This document shows, one piece after another, positions 7,201 through 13,753 of a DNA stretch of 32,808 bases. Below the pieces are notes generated by a model, which had not been told where the DNA came from, did not search any database, and saw nothing but the letters and a program-made list of their open reading frames with translations. Origin of the DNA: Prolixibacteraceae bacterium (GTDB lineage Bacteria; Bacteroidota; Bacteroidia; Bacteroidales; Prolixibacteraceae); the NCBI GenBank assembly GCA_023228025.1, contig JALOCD010000045.1:1-32808 (forward strand), written 5' to 3'. Position numbers and translations under genes: made by a program. Each line of letters begins with the position of its first letter. The stretch's first letter is position 1.

Positions 7201-8070
7201 ATGTTACACGGAGCTATCATTCACCCCGGAGAACCGGACGATTCATTCATCGCCTCGCTGCACGCCATAAAAAGCGTGAAGTGGGAGACTGTAATCTCTT
7301 CCTTCAACCTCAATTTTTTTGGTAACCCGGAACATTTGATTCCCTTACATTGCAACCTGGTAACAATTCTTGATCCTGAATTCACCACTTTTGCATTTTT
7401 ATCAATTCTGGTAAGACGGGGATGCCATCTTTTTTTGACGGAAAGACAGCTGATGAGTTCCTCCGAGCGTGAAAAGCTTATACAATTGGCAGATGAGGGC
7501 AATACTTTCATTCAAATTCGCAATGACCTGCTGGTTCATCCGACATTTGTAAGCAACGGAAAGAATAAATCTGAATCTAAACTGATTGAAATTCATCAGG
7601 TTGAACCTGGAAGGCCCGGAGCGCTGCAGGAGATGCTTTACAGCAATTTATTCATGATACTCAAAATTGTGCACTCTGAGCCGTCCCGAATCAGCGTATG
7701 CGCCATTCCAAATACTGGCTACCAACCGGATGTGGTAAACCTGCACCTTAACTTTCACAATGGGTCGGCCGCCTCCCTGACCCTCTCATTTGTCGGAAAT
7801 GAAAAGTCTCATAATTTCTCCGTTCACGATCAAAATGGAGTGACAAATTTTAATTTTACAGGAAACGATTACCATCAAGACACCATCCAATCCGGCAAGA
7901 AAAAGGAGCTCCCATCTGATGATCAACTACTTTTTAAGCAAATAACTTCATTCTCAGATGGAATTTTAAAGATGGAATTTCAGCACCATGGGCTAAACGA
8001 TGAAGCCAATACTTTCAGGCTGATCGAGAAAATAAACAGGAAACTCGAATTCAGTTCGGTTTTGATATAA
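7201..8070 (+). CDS. Degenerate Gfo/Idh/MocA-like oxidoreductase
   Basis: 289 residues. The middle part (VRRGCHLFLTERQLMSSSER, then KLIQLADEGNTFIQIRNDLLVHPTF) aligns by eye with the Gfo/Idh/MocA segment 'GKHVLCEKPL...A..GV.L.VGHNYRFHP' that follows the Rossmann fold. The C-terminal half has a strand-rich region (PDVVNLHLNFHNGSAASLTLSF) like the family's second domain. However, the N-terminal GxGxxG dinucleotide motif is missing and the conserved Glu-Lys-Pro is replaced by Thr-Glu-Arg. If it belongs to the family it has probably lost normal NAD(P) binding and catalysis, so it may be a structural or regulatory relative. The gene is convergent with the DUF4294 gene, and its last codons lie inside a perfect 54-nt palindrome. 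No substrate is proposed. Confidence 0.6.
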   Translation: MLHGAIIHPGEPDDSFIASLHAIKSVKWETVISSFNLNFFGNPEHLIPLHCNLVTILDPEFTTFAFLSILVRRGCHLFLTERQLMSSSEREKLIQLADEGNTFIQIRNDLLVHPTFVSNGKNKSESKLIEIHQVEPGRPGALQEMLYSNLFMILKIVHSEPSRISVCAIPNTGYQPDVVNLHLNFHNGSAASLTLSFVGNEKSHNFSVHDQNGVTNFNFTGNDYHQDTIQSGKKKELPSDDQLLFKQITSFSDGILKMEFQHHGLNDEANTFRLIEKINRKLEFSSVLI

Positions 8071-8114
8071 AAGTAAAATTCCCGCCGCGGCGGGAATTTT
8101 ACTTTTATATCAAA
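8061..8114. terminator. Perfect 54-nt palindrome acting as bidirectional terminator
   Basis: 27-bp arms with no unpaired centre: the left arm starts TTTGATATAAAAGTAAAATT and continues CCCGCCG, and the right arm is its exact reverse complement. A GC-rich core flanked by A-rich and T-rich arms is the form of a two-way intrinsic terminator. It contains the stop codons and final Ile codons of both convergent genes. Confidence 0.9.
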
Positions 8115-8707
8115 CCGAGATCAATCTGCGTAACAATATTCTCAATCATACTGTCCTCCTTAAGCGGGTCATACTGGGCTTTTAGGTCATGACCAAACAA
8201 TCTCGCGACTGATTGCCAGAAGAATGCAGAAAAACCGCCTTTGAACTCTTTGATTATTTCATAGGATGAATCTCCTGTTTCCCTGTCCAGCAGTTTGATC
8301 AGGATGCGCCCTTCCGAAACTTTCATCCGCCGGATCTCATCCTCAAATTCTGAAAAAAGCTCCTTTTCAACTCCCTTGACATAATTCTTGCGCTCGCGCT
8401 CCGTCTTAAATGTTGAGTAAACCCTGTTGTATTCGGCCAGTTTGATGGCTGCAACCTTCGCCATCGGATATACCTTTTTAACCTTGTATTCCAGCAAGGT
8501 GTACTCCCTCAACTGCCGGGGTTTCATATCTTTCTTGTCGGGGAAGATATCGATCGGTTTTAAAAAATAGTGCGCCGAAGTGTCAATCCGGGTAACGAAA
8601 GTATCTTTTCCTATCCCGGTCGTGGTTCCGGTCGTCTGGGCAAATGTCACAGCCGGAAGAATCAGGAGGAAGAGTAGAAAACAAAATGTCGTATTGGTTG
8701 TCTTCAT
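8105..8707 (-). CDS. DUF4294 domain-containing exported protein
   Basis: 200 residues from the ATG at 8707, chosen because it gives a clean signal peptide (MKTTNTTFCFLLFLLILPAV then TFAQ with a likely cut after Ala). A longer frame starting at 8776 would bury this signal. The mature part (YFLKPIDIFPDKKDMKPRQL, YTLLEYKVKKVYPMAKVAAI, ERERKNYVKGVEKELFSEFE, GGFSAFFWQSVARLFGHDLK) matches the DUF4294 family of Bacteroidetes as I know it. The function is unknown; export suggests the periplasm or envelope. A consensus promoter sits immediately upstream, and the gene is divergent from the arginine deiminase. Confidence 0.85.
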   Translation of the reverse strand: MKTTNTTFCFLLFLLILPAVTFAQTTGTTTGIGKDTFVTRIDTSAHYFLKPIDIFPDKKDMKPRQLREYTLLEYKVKKVYPMAKVAAIKLAEYNRVYSTFKTERERKNYVKGVEKELFSEFEDEIRRMKVSEGRILIKLLDRETGDSSYEIIKEFKGGFSAFFWQSVARLFGHDLKAQYDPLKEDSMIENIVTQIDLGLI

Positions 8708-8713
8708 TTGCTG

Positions 8714-8746
8714 CAAATTTAAGAAAGGAATGAGCGATTTTACAAA
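8714..8746 (-). promoter_or_regulatory. Consensus Bacteroidetes promoter of the DUF4294 gene
   Basis: Read on the minus strand: TTTG (8746-8743), a 21-bp spacer, then TAAATTTG (8721-8714), a full match to TTTG...TAnnTTTG. The ATG follows after 6 nt, so the transcript is predicted to be leaderless or nearly so. This also supports the start at 8707. Confidence 0.75.
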
Positions 8747-8798
8747 TTTGATCGGCCAATAATGGTTGTTTATCATTCTTTACCTTCCCAATATTCGG

Positions 8799-8806
8799 TA
8801 TCTTTG
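8799..8806 (+). promoter_or_regulatory. -7 box (TATCTTTG) of the arginine deiminase gene
   Basis: TATCTTTG fits the Bacteroidetes TAnnTTTG -7 consensus and lies 34 nt before the ATG at 8841. No good TTTG was found at the expected -33 spacing, so the call rests on the -7 box alone. Confidence 0.5.
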
Positions 8807-8840
8807 CATGGAAATTAGCTGGACACCCGATTGTTAAATC

Positions 8841-10118
8841 ATGCTTATGCCTAAATACAATGTAAATGTAACCTCCGAAATTGGTGAACTGGAAGGAGTT
8901 ATTCTTCACAGTCCCGGTTCTGAGGTGGAAAATATGACCCCTGAAAATGCCGAAAGGGCGCTCTACAGCGATATTCTCAATCTCTCTGTGGCTTCGAAGG
9001 AGTATTTTGAACTGAAGGAGGTTTTGAACAAGGTAACTAAAACCTATGAAATCAAACAACTTTTAACTGAAACGCTCTCAAACAATCAATCCAAAGAGGC
9101 GCTGATCCGTAATGTATGTCAACAGGAAGGAGCATACGAAGAACTGGATCTTTTGCTCAACATGCCGCCTGCTCTCCTGGCAAAACAATTGATTGAGGGA
9201 GTCGTGCTCAACCGCGACAACCTGACAAAGTTTCTAAGCAACGAACGTTACTCGATGCGGCCACTTCACAATTTTCTCTTTACGCGGGATTCGGCCATGA
9301 CCATCTGGAATGAGGTACTGATTGGAAAGATGGCGAGTAAAGTAAGGGAACGTGAGTCATTCATCATGGAGGCCATCTTCAGGGACCACCCCTCCTTTGG
9401 CGTACCAACCATCAATCCGGAGCGTGTTGCCGGAGGTAGAAGTGCCTTCAGAAATGCCACCATCGAAGGTGGCGATGTCGAAATTGCCAGCGAAAACATC
9501 ATCCTGATTGGCAGTGGCGCCAGAACTTCGACCGAGGGGATCGACCTGCTGACCGAGATCATCAGGGAGAAAAAAGAGGGTACCAAACACCTGATCGTAC
9601 AGGAACTGCCCAGAAAACCCGAGTCATTTATCCACCTCGACATGACCTTTACTTTCCTCGACACCAACGCCTGCATGGTTTATGAGCCGTTGATATTGAA
9701 AAAGACCAAATACCATACCATCAAGATTACCATCGACAACGGGAAGGTAACTTCCATCCGGGAAGAGGCCAGTCTGTTGAAAGCGTTGGAACGTTGCGGA
9801 ATGGAACTCACTCCGATCAACTGTGGTGGTCATGGGGACCCATGGATCATGGAGCGCGAACAGTGGCACAGCGGGGCGAATTTCTTTGCCATTGCCCCCG
9901 GGAAGGTGATTGGATATGAAAGAAATGAAAAAACTATGGAAGAGATGAACCGGAATGGTTTTGAAATACTCAAAGCCATCGATGTTATCGAAAACAAGGT
10001 AAACATTGAAGACTATCAACGTGCTGTCATCACCATTGCAGGATCTGAGCTCGCCCGTGGAGGTGGTGGCGCCAGGTGCATGACCATGCCTGTCAAACGA
10101 AAAAATGTAAGATGGTAA
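8841..10118 (+). CDS. arcA: Arginine deiminase
   Basis: Hydrolyses arginine to citrulline and ammonia. The product is 425 residues (423 if the Met at 8847 is used), within the family range of about 400-420. Motifs in order: GELEGVILHSPGSEVENMTP near the N-terminus; FTRDSAMTIWNEVLIG; EGGDVEIASENIILIGSGAR; the active-site region FIHLDMTFTFLDTNACMVYEP; NCGGHGDPWIMEREQWHSGA with the catalytic His region; and the catalytic Cys at about 413 in ARGGGGARCMTMP. No ornithine transcarbamoylase, carbamate kinase or ArcD antiporter is adjacent, so this is not a standard arc operon. The next gene (RNA methyltransferase) starts 5 nt after its stop and may be cotranscribed. Confidence 0.93.
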   Translation: MLMPKYNVNVTSEIGELEGVILHSPGSEVENMTPENAERALYSDILNLSVASKEYFELKEVLNKVTKTYEIKQLLTETLSNNQSKEALIRNVCQQEGAYEELDLLLNMPPALLAKQLIEGVVLNRDNLTKFLSNERYSMRPLHNFLFTRDSAMTIWNEVLIGKMASKVRERESFIMEAIFRDHPSFGVPTINPERVAGGRSAFRNATIEGGDVEIASENIILIGSGARTSTEGIDLLTEIIREKKEGTKHLIVQELPRKPESFIHLDMTFTFLDTNACMVYEPLILKKTKYHTIKITIDNGKVTSIREEASLLKALERCGMELTPINCGGHGDPWIMEREQWHSGANFFAIAPGKVIGYERNEKTMEEMNRNGFEILKAIDVIENKVNIEDYQRAVITIAGSELARGGGGARCMTMPVKRKNVRW

Positions 10119-10123
10119 CCTGG

Positions 10124-10657
10124 ATGAGAAAACTCGAAAACAGCGAACTCGCCCGACCCAGCGCCGGGGAATTCATGCAGTTGGCTAAGGTGCCGATTGT
10201 GGTCGTCCTGGACAATATCCGCAGTTGCCACAACATTGGTTCCGTATTTCGTACATCGGATGCGCTGTTGATAGAGAAGATTTTCCTTTGCGGAATTAGC
10301 TCTACCCCACCCGACAAAGAGATCCGAAAAACTGCATTAGGAGCAGAAAACACTGTTGCCTGGGAGTATCATTCTGACACACTTGAAGCAGTCAGTACCC
10401 TGAAAGCGCAAGGTTACACTGTTATTGCCATCGAGCAGGTTGAAAAAAGCATCAGCCTCTCTGAATATCATCCGTCTGTAAATTCCAAACTGGCGCTTGT
10501 TTTCGGGAACGAGGTGAAGGGAGTACAGCAGGAGGTGGTGGATCACTGTGATTTAGCTATCGAGATCCCCCAATACGGCACAAAGCACTCTTTCAATATT
10601 TCGGTGAGTGTGGGGATTGTGTTGTGGGATTTGTTCAAGAAGATAAGAAGTGCCTAG
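10124..10657 (+). CDS. TrmH/SpoU-family RNA 2'-O-methyltransferase
   Basis: A SPOUT-fold SAM-dependent ribose methyltransferase acting on tRNA or rRNA; the exact target cannot be told. Starting at ATG 10124 gives 177 residues beginning MRKLENSELARPSAGEFMQL, which fits the family. The longer frame from 10076 would overlap arcA by 43 nt and adds a non-homologous tail. Motif 1 is DNIRSCHNIGSVFRTSDA (conserved Asn and Arg), motif 2 is LALVFGNEVKGVQQEVVDHC, and motif 3 is EIPQYGTKHSFNISVSVGIV. These form the trefoil knot and SAM site in this family. It follows arcA after 5 nt, so it probably shares the transcript. Confidence 0.9.
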   Translation: MRKLENSELARPSAGEFMQLAKVPIVVVLDNIRSCHNIGSVFRTSDALLIEKIFLCGISSTPPDKEIRKTALGAENTVAWEYHSDTLEAVSTLKAQGYTVIAIEQVEKSISLSEYHPSVNSKLALVFGNEVKGVQQEVVDHCDLAIEIPQYGTKHSFNISVSVGIVLWDLFKKIRSA

Positions 10658-10674
10658 TGCATCTATTCCGGAAA

Positions 10675-10707
10675 AGACCTGACAGGTTTTGGAAACCTGT
10701 CAGGTCT
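10675..10707. terminator. 15-bp hairpin after the RNA methyltransferase gene
   Basis: AGACCTGACAGGTTT, loop TGG, then the exact reverse complement. There is no clear T-run. The GACCTGACAGGTTT motif is also known as a dispersed palindromic repeat in Bacteroidetes, so it may be a terminator, a repeat, or both. Confidence 0.6.
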
Positions 10708-10718
10708 GCCGCTGCCCC

Positions 10719-10905
10719 CGCTCCCGCGCGATTGCATCGCGTGGTGTTCCATTCTACCAAACAACAATGACATCGTCCAGCAGACCCTAACTGCGAACCC
10801 TCTTTCGAGAGGAGGCACAGGCTCATAAGATCAGACTATAACAGATGATCAATAAAAATAGGAATTATCTTTTGTTCAACCACGCGATACAATCGCGCGG
10901 GAGCG
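10719..10905. repeat. 187-bp MITE/BIME-like repeat, copy A
   Basis: Same length and orientation as copy B at 12384-12570, with high but imperfect identity throughout. The ends are 27-bp inverted repeats (10719-10745 and 10879-10905) that differ at one position; the left one begins CGCTCCCGCGCGATTGCATC. Each end is itself a small hairpin (CGCGAT-TGC-ATCGCG at 10727-10741, CGCGAT-ACA-ATCGCG in the right end), like a pair of inverted REP sequences. The roughly 130-bp centre has no open frame. Confidence 0.88.
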
Positions 10906-11098
10906 GCGTTTGGTGCGTATTAAAATGTTACAGGCAACCGTAAAGCTCCGCTTGGGAGGATGCGAGCCGCTTTTAAGGGTATTGTTTCCTCAATGAACAT
11001 ACAATCCATTGATAATGACAAGTTACTGAAATTGCTTCTTCAAGTTCGCAAAGTTATTTGTAAAACGAAGGACAATCATTTCCCCTAATTTATGAAAA
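10906..11098. other. Intergenic DNA after repeat copy A
   Basis: No gene seen. Bases 10954-10972 (GGGAGGATGCGAGCCGCTT) resemble domain VI of the group II intron found later in this window with six bases removed, which may be chance or a small remnant. The rest is AT-rich. Confidence 0.4.
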
Positions 11099-11308
11099 TT
11101 ATTTATTGACCAACCCCAACGATATTTTAGTATTACATTTTGGACATGTTATGTATCTGACTTCATAATAGACTGTTCTGAATGGATTAAATGCATCTTG
11201 ACTATCTACATAGCTTTTTGTTTCAATTCGAATATCGCTAGAATCAAATTGCAAAATTGATCTACAATTTGTACATATTACAGGATCTAATCCGATAATT
11301 TTTGTCAT
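11099..11308 (-). CDS. Small zinc-ribbon-like hypothetical protein
   Basis: 69 residues. Two CxxC pairs about 40 residues apart (CTNC at 12-15 and CPKC near 55-58) suggest a small zinc ribbon. No family was recognised. It lies in the AT-rich cassette between the two 187-bp repeats, with no close partner gene. The possibility that it is a chance frame remains, but two well-placed CxxC pairs in a short frame favour a real gene of mobile or phage origin. Confidence 0.5.
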   Translation of the reverse strand: MTKIIGLDPVICTNCRSILQFDSSDIRIETKSYVDSQDAFNPFRTVYYEVRYITCPKCNTKISLGLVNK

Positions 11309-11711
11309 AATTATTAGTACGATTAGTTTATAAATAATTTTTTTAATTTTTATTATTTAATCATTTTACGATTAACTCTGATTGACAACATAGGATAAAA
11401 GTATTCATTTCCTTTCAAATCCTATCCATTCACTCCGCTACCGCAGATATGCCATCCGTGCCTGTACAATTGCCCCTAAAGACTTCACTCGCATAACGGC
11501 AATACTACAGGAATGGGCCAAAAATACAAGTTCCATCATCCAGATGGCCCCTATTTTGTCACTTTTGCCAGCCCAGGCGAGGTAGATGTTTTTACAGAAA
11601 TGGCATAAGGGTGGTGAGAAAAATCGGTGAGACTGAGAAAGGAGATAGGAAAATGGGAGATATAAAAAATCAGCCCCGGGATTCGCATCGCCCGACCACA
11701 TTCCCCGATTC
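11309..11711. other. Intergenic stretch with a transposase remnant
   Basis: About 400 bp without an intact gene. The only recognisable item is the N-terminal scrap of a RAYT-type transposase at 11513-11608. A 104-residue open frame on the other strand across this region shows no family features and overlaps the remnant, so it is not called. Confidence 0.5.
11513..11608 (+). pseudogene. N-terminal fragment of a REP-associated (RAYT) transposase
   Basis: ATG followed by GQKYKFHHPDGPYFVTFAS and EVDVFTEMA, then a stop. RAYT transposases of Bacteroidetes commonly begin with a very similar sequence (KYKF.NP.G.YFV.FA...DVFTR). The remaining three quarters, including the HUH motif and catalytic Tyr, are missing. 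It lies midway between the two 187-bp repeats whose ends look like REP hairpins, which fits a decayed RAYT and its substrate repeats (inference). Confidence 0.55.
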
Positions 11712-12188
11712 TCAATCCCACCAATTCCAGATATTTTCCGACATAAGATCAAAAGCTTTTTTCAAATCATCTTTCCGCATTTGTGTGGCCAGTTCTCCTA
11801 ACCTCAATTGTTCATTTATTGCTTCCTCCTGTTTTTCTTCCGACAAATCCCACTTTACTGTTAACTTTCCCACCCCGTTCTTGATTTTTCCAAACTTTAA
11901 TTTTGACTTGCCGTATTTGGCCTCAATTTCTTTTCGAAAAGGTTTATAATACTCGTCATCAATTACTTTCCGCAGCAGTTGTTCAACTTCCCGAATCTGA
12001 CTTACTATTTCATTTTTTGTTTCAGGTACAGAGTGCCCTTCCTTTTCGAATAATTTTCTAGTCATTTTAAGTTTAAATCGCAATAAGTCAACGATATAAA
12101 CATAATCCCACTCATGATTTTTCTCCAGAAAACACACATATTTATTGATCCGCTTGACTTCCTTTAACTTCCGTTTCTTACTTTTCAT
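11712..12188 (-). CDS. Hypothetical protein, phage-like
   Basis: 158 residues from the ATG at 12188; a TTG at 12197 in the same frame is less likely. It is very Lys- and Glu-rich and predicted mostly helical. It contains EWDYVYIVDLLRFKLKMTRK and ends NIWNWWD. This pattern (a 'W-D-x-x-Y-I...L..FKL..M' helix, a long charged helix, and an 'I.NWWD' end) resembles small proteins found in phages and prophage remnants, as far as I recall, but I cannot name a function. It overlaps the upstream gene by 11 nt (12178-12188), so the two are probably translated from one transcript. It belongs to the AT-rich cassette. Confidence 0.65.
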   Translation of the reverse strand: MKSKKRKLKEVKRINKYVCFLEKNHEWDYVYIVDLLRFKLKMTRKLFEKEGHSVPETKNEIVSQIREVEQLLRKVIDDEYYKPFRKEIEAKYGKSKLKFGKIKNGVGKLTVKWDLSEEKQEEAINEQLRLGELATQMRKDDLKKAFDLMSENIWNWWD

Positions 12189-12441
12189 CACCGACAATCA
12201 TTATTTTACTGGGCATAAAGGTATTAAAATGATTTTCAACCATCCGAAGCTTTATTCCATTGGCTTCGGTTTTTTTATTAAGCCGTTTAATCAACCTGTC
12301 AATTTCATCCACCGATAACCGGGGATTCACCAATTTCATTTGATTTAACAATTCAATTCCTTTAATTTTTGATATAATTTCCTCGCTCCCGCGCGATTGC
12401 ATCGCGTGGTGTTCCATTCTACCAAACAACAATGATATCAT
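12178..12441 (-). CDS. Hypothetical protein whose 5' end comes from repeat copy B
   Basis: 87 residues. The first 19-20 codons (MISLLFGRMEHHAMQSRGS) are entirely inside the 187-bp repeat copy B; from about residue 21 (EEIISKIKGIELLNQMKLVN) the frame is in unrelated AT-rich DNA. The native start was therefore removed or separated by the repeat, and the present start codons (ATG at 12441, 12417 or 12402) are all repeat-derived. The remainder is a small charged helical protein (SVDEIDRLIKRLNKKTEANG) of unknown function, overlapping the next gene by 11 nt. Whether it is still expressed is unknown. Confidence 0.55.
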   Translation of the reverse strand: MISLLFGRMEHHAMQSRGSEEIISKIKGIELLNQMKLVNPRLSVDEIDRLIKRLNKKTEANGIKLRMVENHFNTFMPSKIMIVGDEK

Positions 12442-12570
12442 CCTGCAAACCCTAACTTCGAAACCTATTTCGAGAGGAGGAACGGGCTCATAAGATCAGA
12501 TATAACAGATGATCGATAAAAAATAGTAATTATCTTTTGTTCAACCACGCGATACAATCGCGCGGGAACG
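12384..12570. repeat. 187-bp MITE/BIME-like repeat, copy B
   Basis: Same length and direction as copy A. The inverted ends are at 12384-12410 and 12544-12570; the right end reads GGGAACG where copy A has GGGAGCG. Both copies are followed by GGCG-type sequence (cggcg), so the exact right border may extend 2-3 bases. No clear target duplication was seen. It interrupts the 5' end of the 87-residue ORF and ends about 20 bp before the promoter of the GNAT-like gene. Confidence 0.88.
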
Positions 12571-12588
12571 GCGAAACCTTCCGGGTCT

Positions 12589-12621
12589 TTTGCTGACGTT
12601 TCAAAACTTTTTCTATTTTTG
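12589..12621 (+). promoter_or_regulatory. Consensus Bacteroidetes promoter of the GNAT-like gene
   Basis: TTTG (12589-12592), a 21-bp spacer, then TATTTTTG (12614-12621). The ATG at 12629 is 7 nt downstream, predicting a leaderless or very short leader transcript. The promoter begins 18 bp beyond repeat copy B. Confidence 0.7.
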
Positions 12622-12628
12622 CTTCACT

Positions 12629-13753
12629 ATGGCAATAACTATCCGAAAAGTAGAAAACAAGAAAGACCTTCGTCTTTTTATCCACCTCCCTGCCGAAATC
12701 CACAAAGATCACCCGAACTGGGTGCCACCACTTTACATGGATGAGTGGGAATATTTCAACCCAAAGAAAAATCTGTTGTTCGCCCATTGCGAGCATATTC
12801 TTCTGCTTGCCATCAAAGAGGGCAAGTGCGTGGGTCGCTGCATGGGCCTAATTAGCAAGGACTACAACAAGTCGCACAACGAGAACCATGTGCGCTTTTC
12901 AAACCTGGAGACCTATAACGATCCTGAAGTGTTTAACGCTTTGGTTAACCACGTGGCCGATTGGGGTAAGTCTTTTGGAATGGATAAGATGGTCGGACCT
13001 CTGGCCTTTTCTGATAAAGACCCCCAGGGATTTTTAATTGAGGGCTACGACAAACCGGTTGTGATTGCCTCCAACTGCAATTTCCCCTACATGGTTGATT
13101 TGACAGAGGCAGCGGGATTTACCAAGAAGGTCGACTGTGTCGTCTATCAGATTCCGATTCCGGATGAAATTCCCCCGTTGCACCAAAAAATTCTGGAACG
13201 TGCCGAGAAGCAGAATACCAACCTGAAACTGCTTCAGTTTACCTCCAGAAGAAAAATTAAGCCATTGATCAGGCCTGCATTGCGTCTGGTAAACAAAACC
13301 TTCACCGACATCTATGGTTTTCTCCCGTTCAACGAAAAAGAGATGGACGATTTTGCCAACAAATATCTCTTCCTGATCAACCCCAGGTTTGTCAAACTGA
13401 TTGCCAACGAAGAGAACGAAATCATAGCGCTCTTTATCGCCATGGACGATATCAGCGAAGGCATCAAAAAATCCAAAGGTTACCTCTTTCCATTCGGGAT
13501 ATTCCAAATATTCGCAGCCGCCCGCAAGACCAAGCAGATCAACCTGCTGCTCGGGGCCATCGACCCACGCTACCAGGGACGCGGTCTGGATGTTTGGATG
13601 GGACTCAGCCTGGTCAAATCAGCCAGGGACGCCGGGAAGGTCGTGATGGACTCCCACCTCGAGCTGGAGTACAACACCAAAGTAAGGGCGGAAATGGAGA
13701 AATTTGGCGGTAAAGTCTACAAAAAATTCAGAATTTTCCAGCGGGAAGTCTGA
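12629..13753 (+). CDS. GNAT-like acyltransferase family protein
   Basis: 374 residues from the ATG at 12629, chosen over the in-frame upstream TTG at 12590 because MAITIRKVENKKDLRLFIHL is the usual start and the promoter -7 box lies between them. The N-terminal part (IRKVENKKDLRLFIHLPAEI, then HPNWVPPLYMDEWEYFNPKK) and the segment GRCMGLISKDYNKSH are typical of a Bacteroidetes family of large N-acyltransferase-like proteins. The C-terminal half has a second GNAT-like fold (AIDPRYQGRGLDVWMGLSLV, similar to motif A, then SHLELEYNTKVRAEMEKFGG). The substrate is unknown. Its 3' end overlaps the convergent rhamnosidase gene by 26 bp. Confidence 0.8.
   Translation: MAITIRKVENKKDLRLFIHLPAEIHKDHPNWVPPLYMDEWEYFNPKKNLLFAHCEHILLLAIKEGKCVGRCMGLISKDYNKSHNENHVRFSNLETYNDPEVFNALVNHVADWGKSFGMDKMVGPLAFSDKDPQGFLIEGYDKPVVIASNCNFPYMVDLTEAAGFTKKVDCVVYQIPIPDEIPPLHQKILERAEKQNTNLKLLQFTSRRKIKPLIRPALRLVNKTFTDIYGFLPFNEKEMDDFANKYLFLINPRFVKLIANEENEIIALFIAMDDISEGIKKSKGYLFPFGIFQIFAAARKTKQINLLLGAIDPRYQGRGLDVWMGLSLVKSARDAGKVVMDSHLELEYNTKVRAEMEKFGGKVYKKFRIFQREV

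Noticed and set aside
8841..10118. Arginine deiminase operon (arcABC)
   Set aside because: No ornithine transcarbamoylase, carbamate kinase or antiporter gene is adjacent; only arcA is present.
11438..11752. 104-codon minus-strand frame
   Set aside because: Overlaps the RAYT fragment on the other strand and the end of the phage-like gene; composition is not protein-like.
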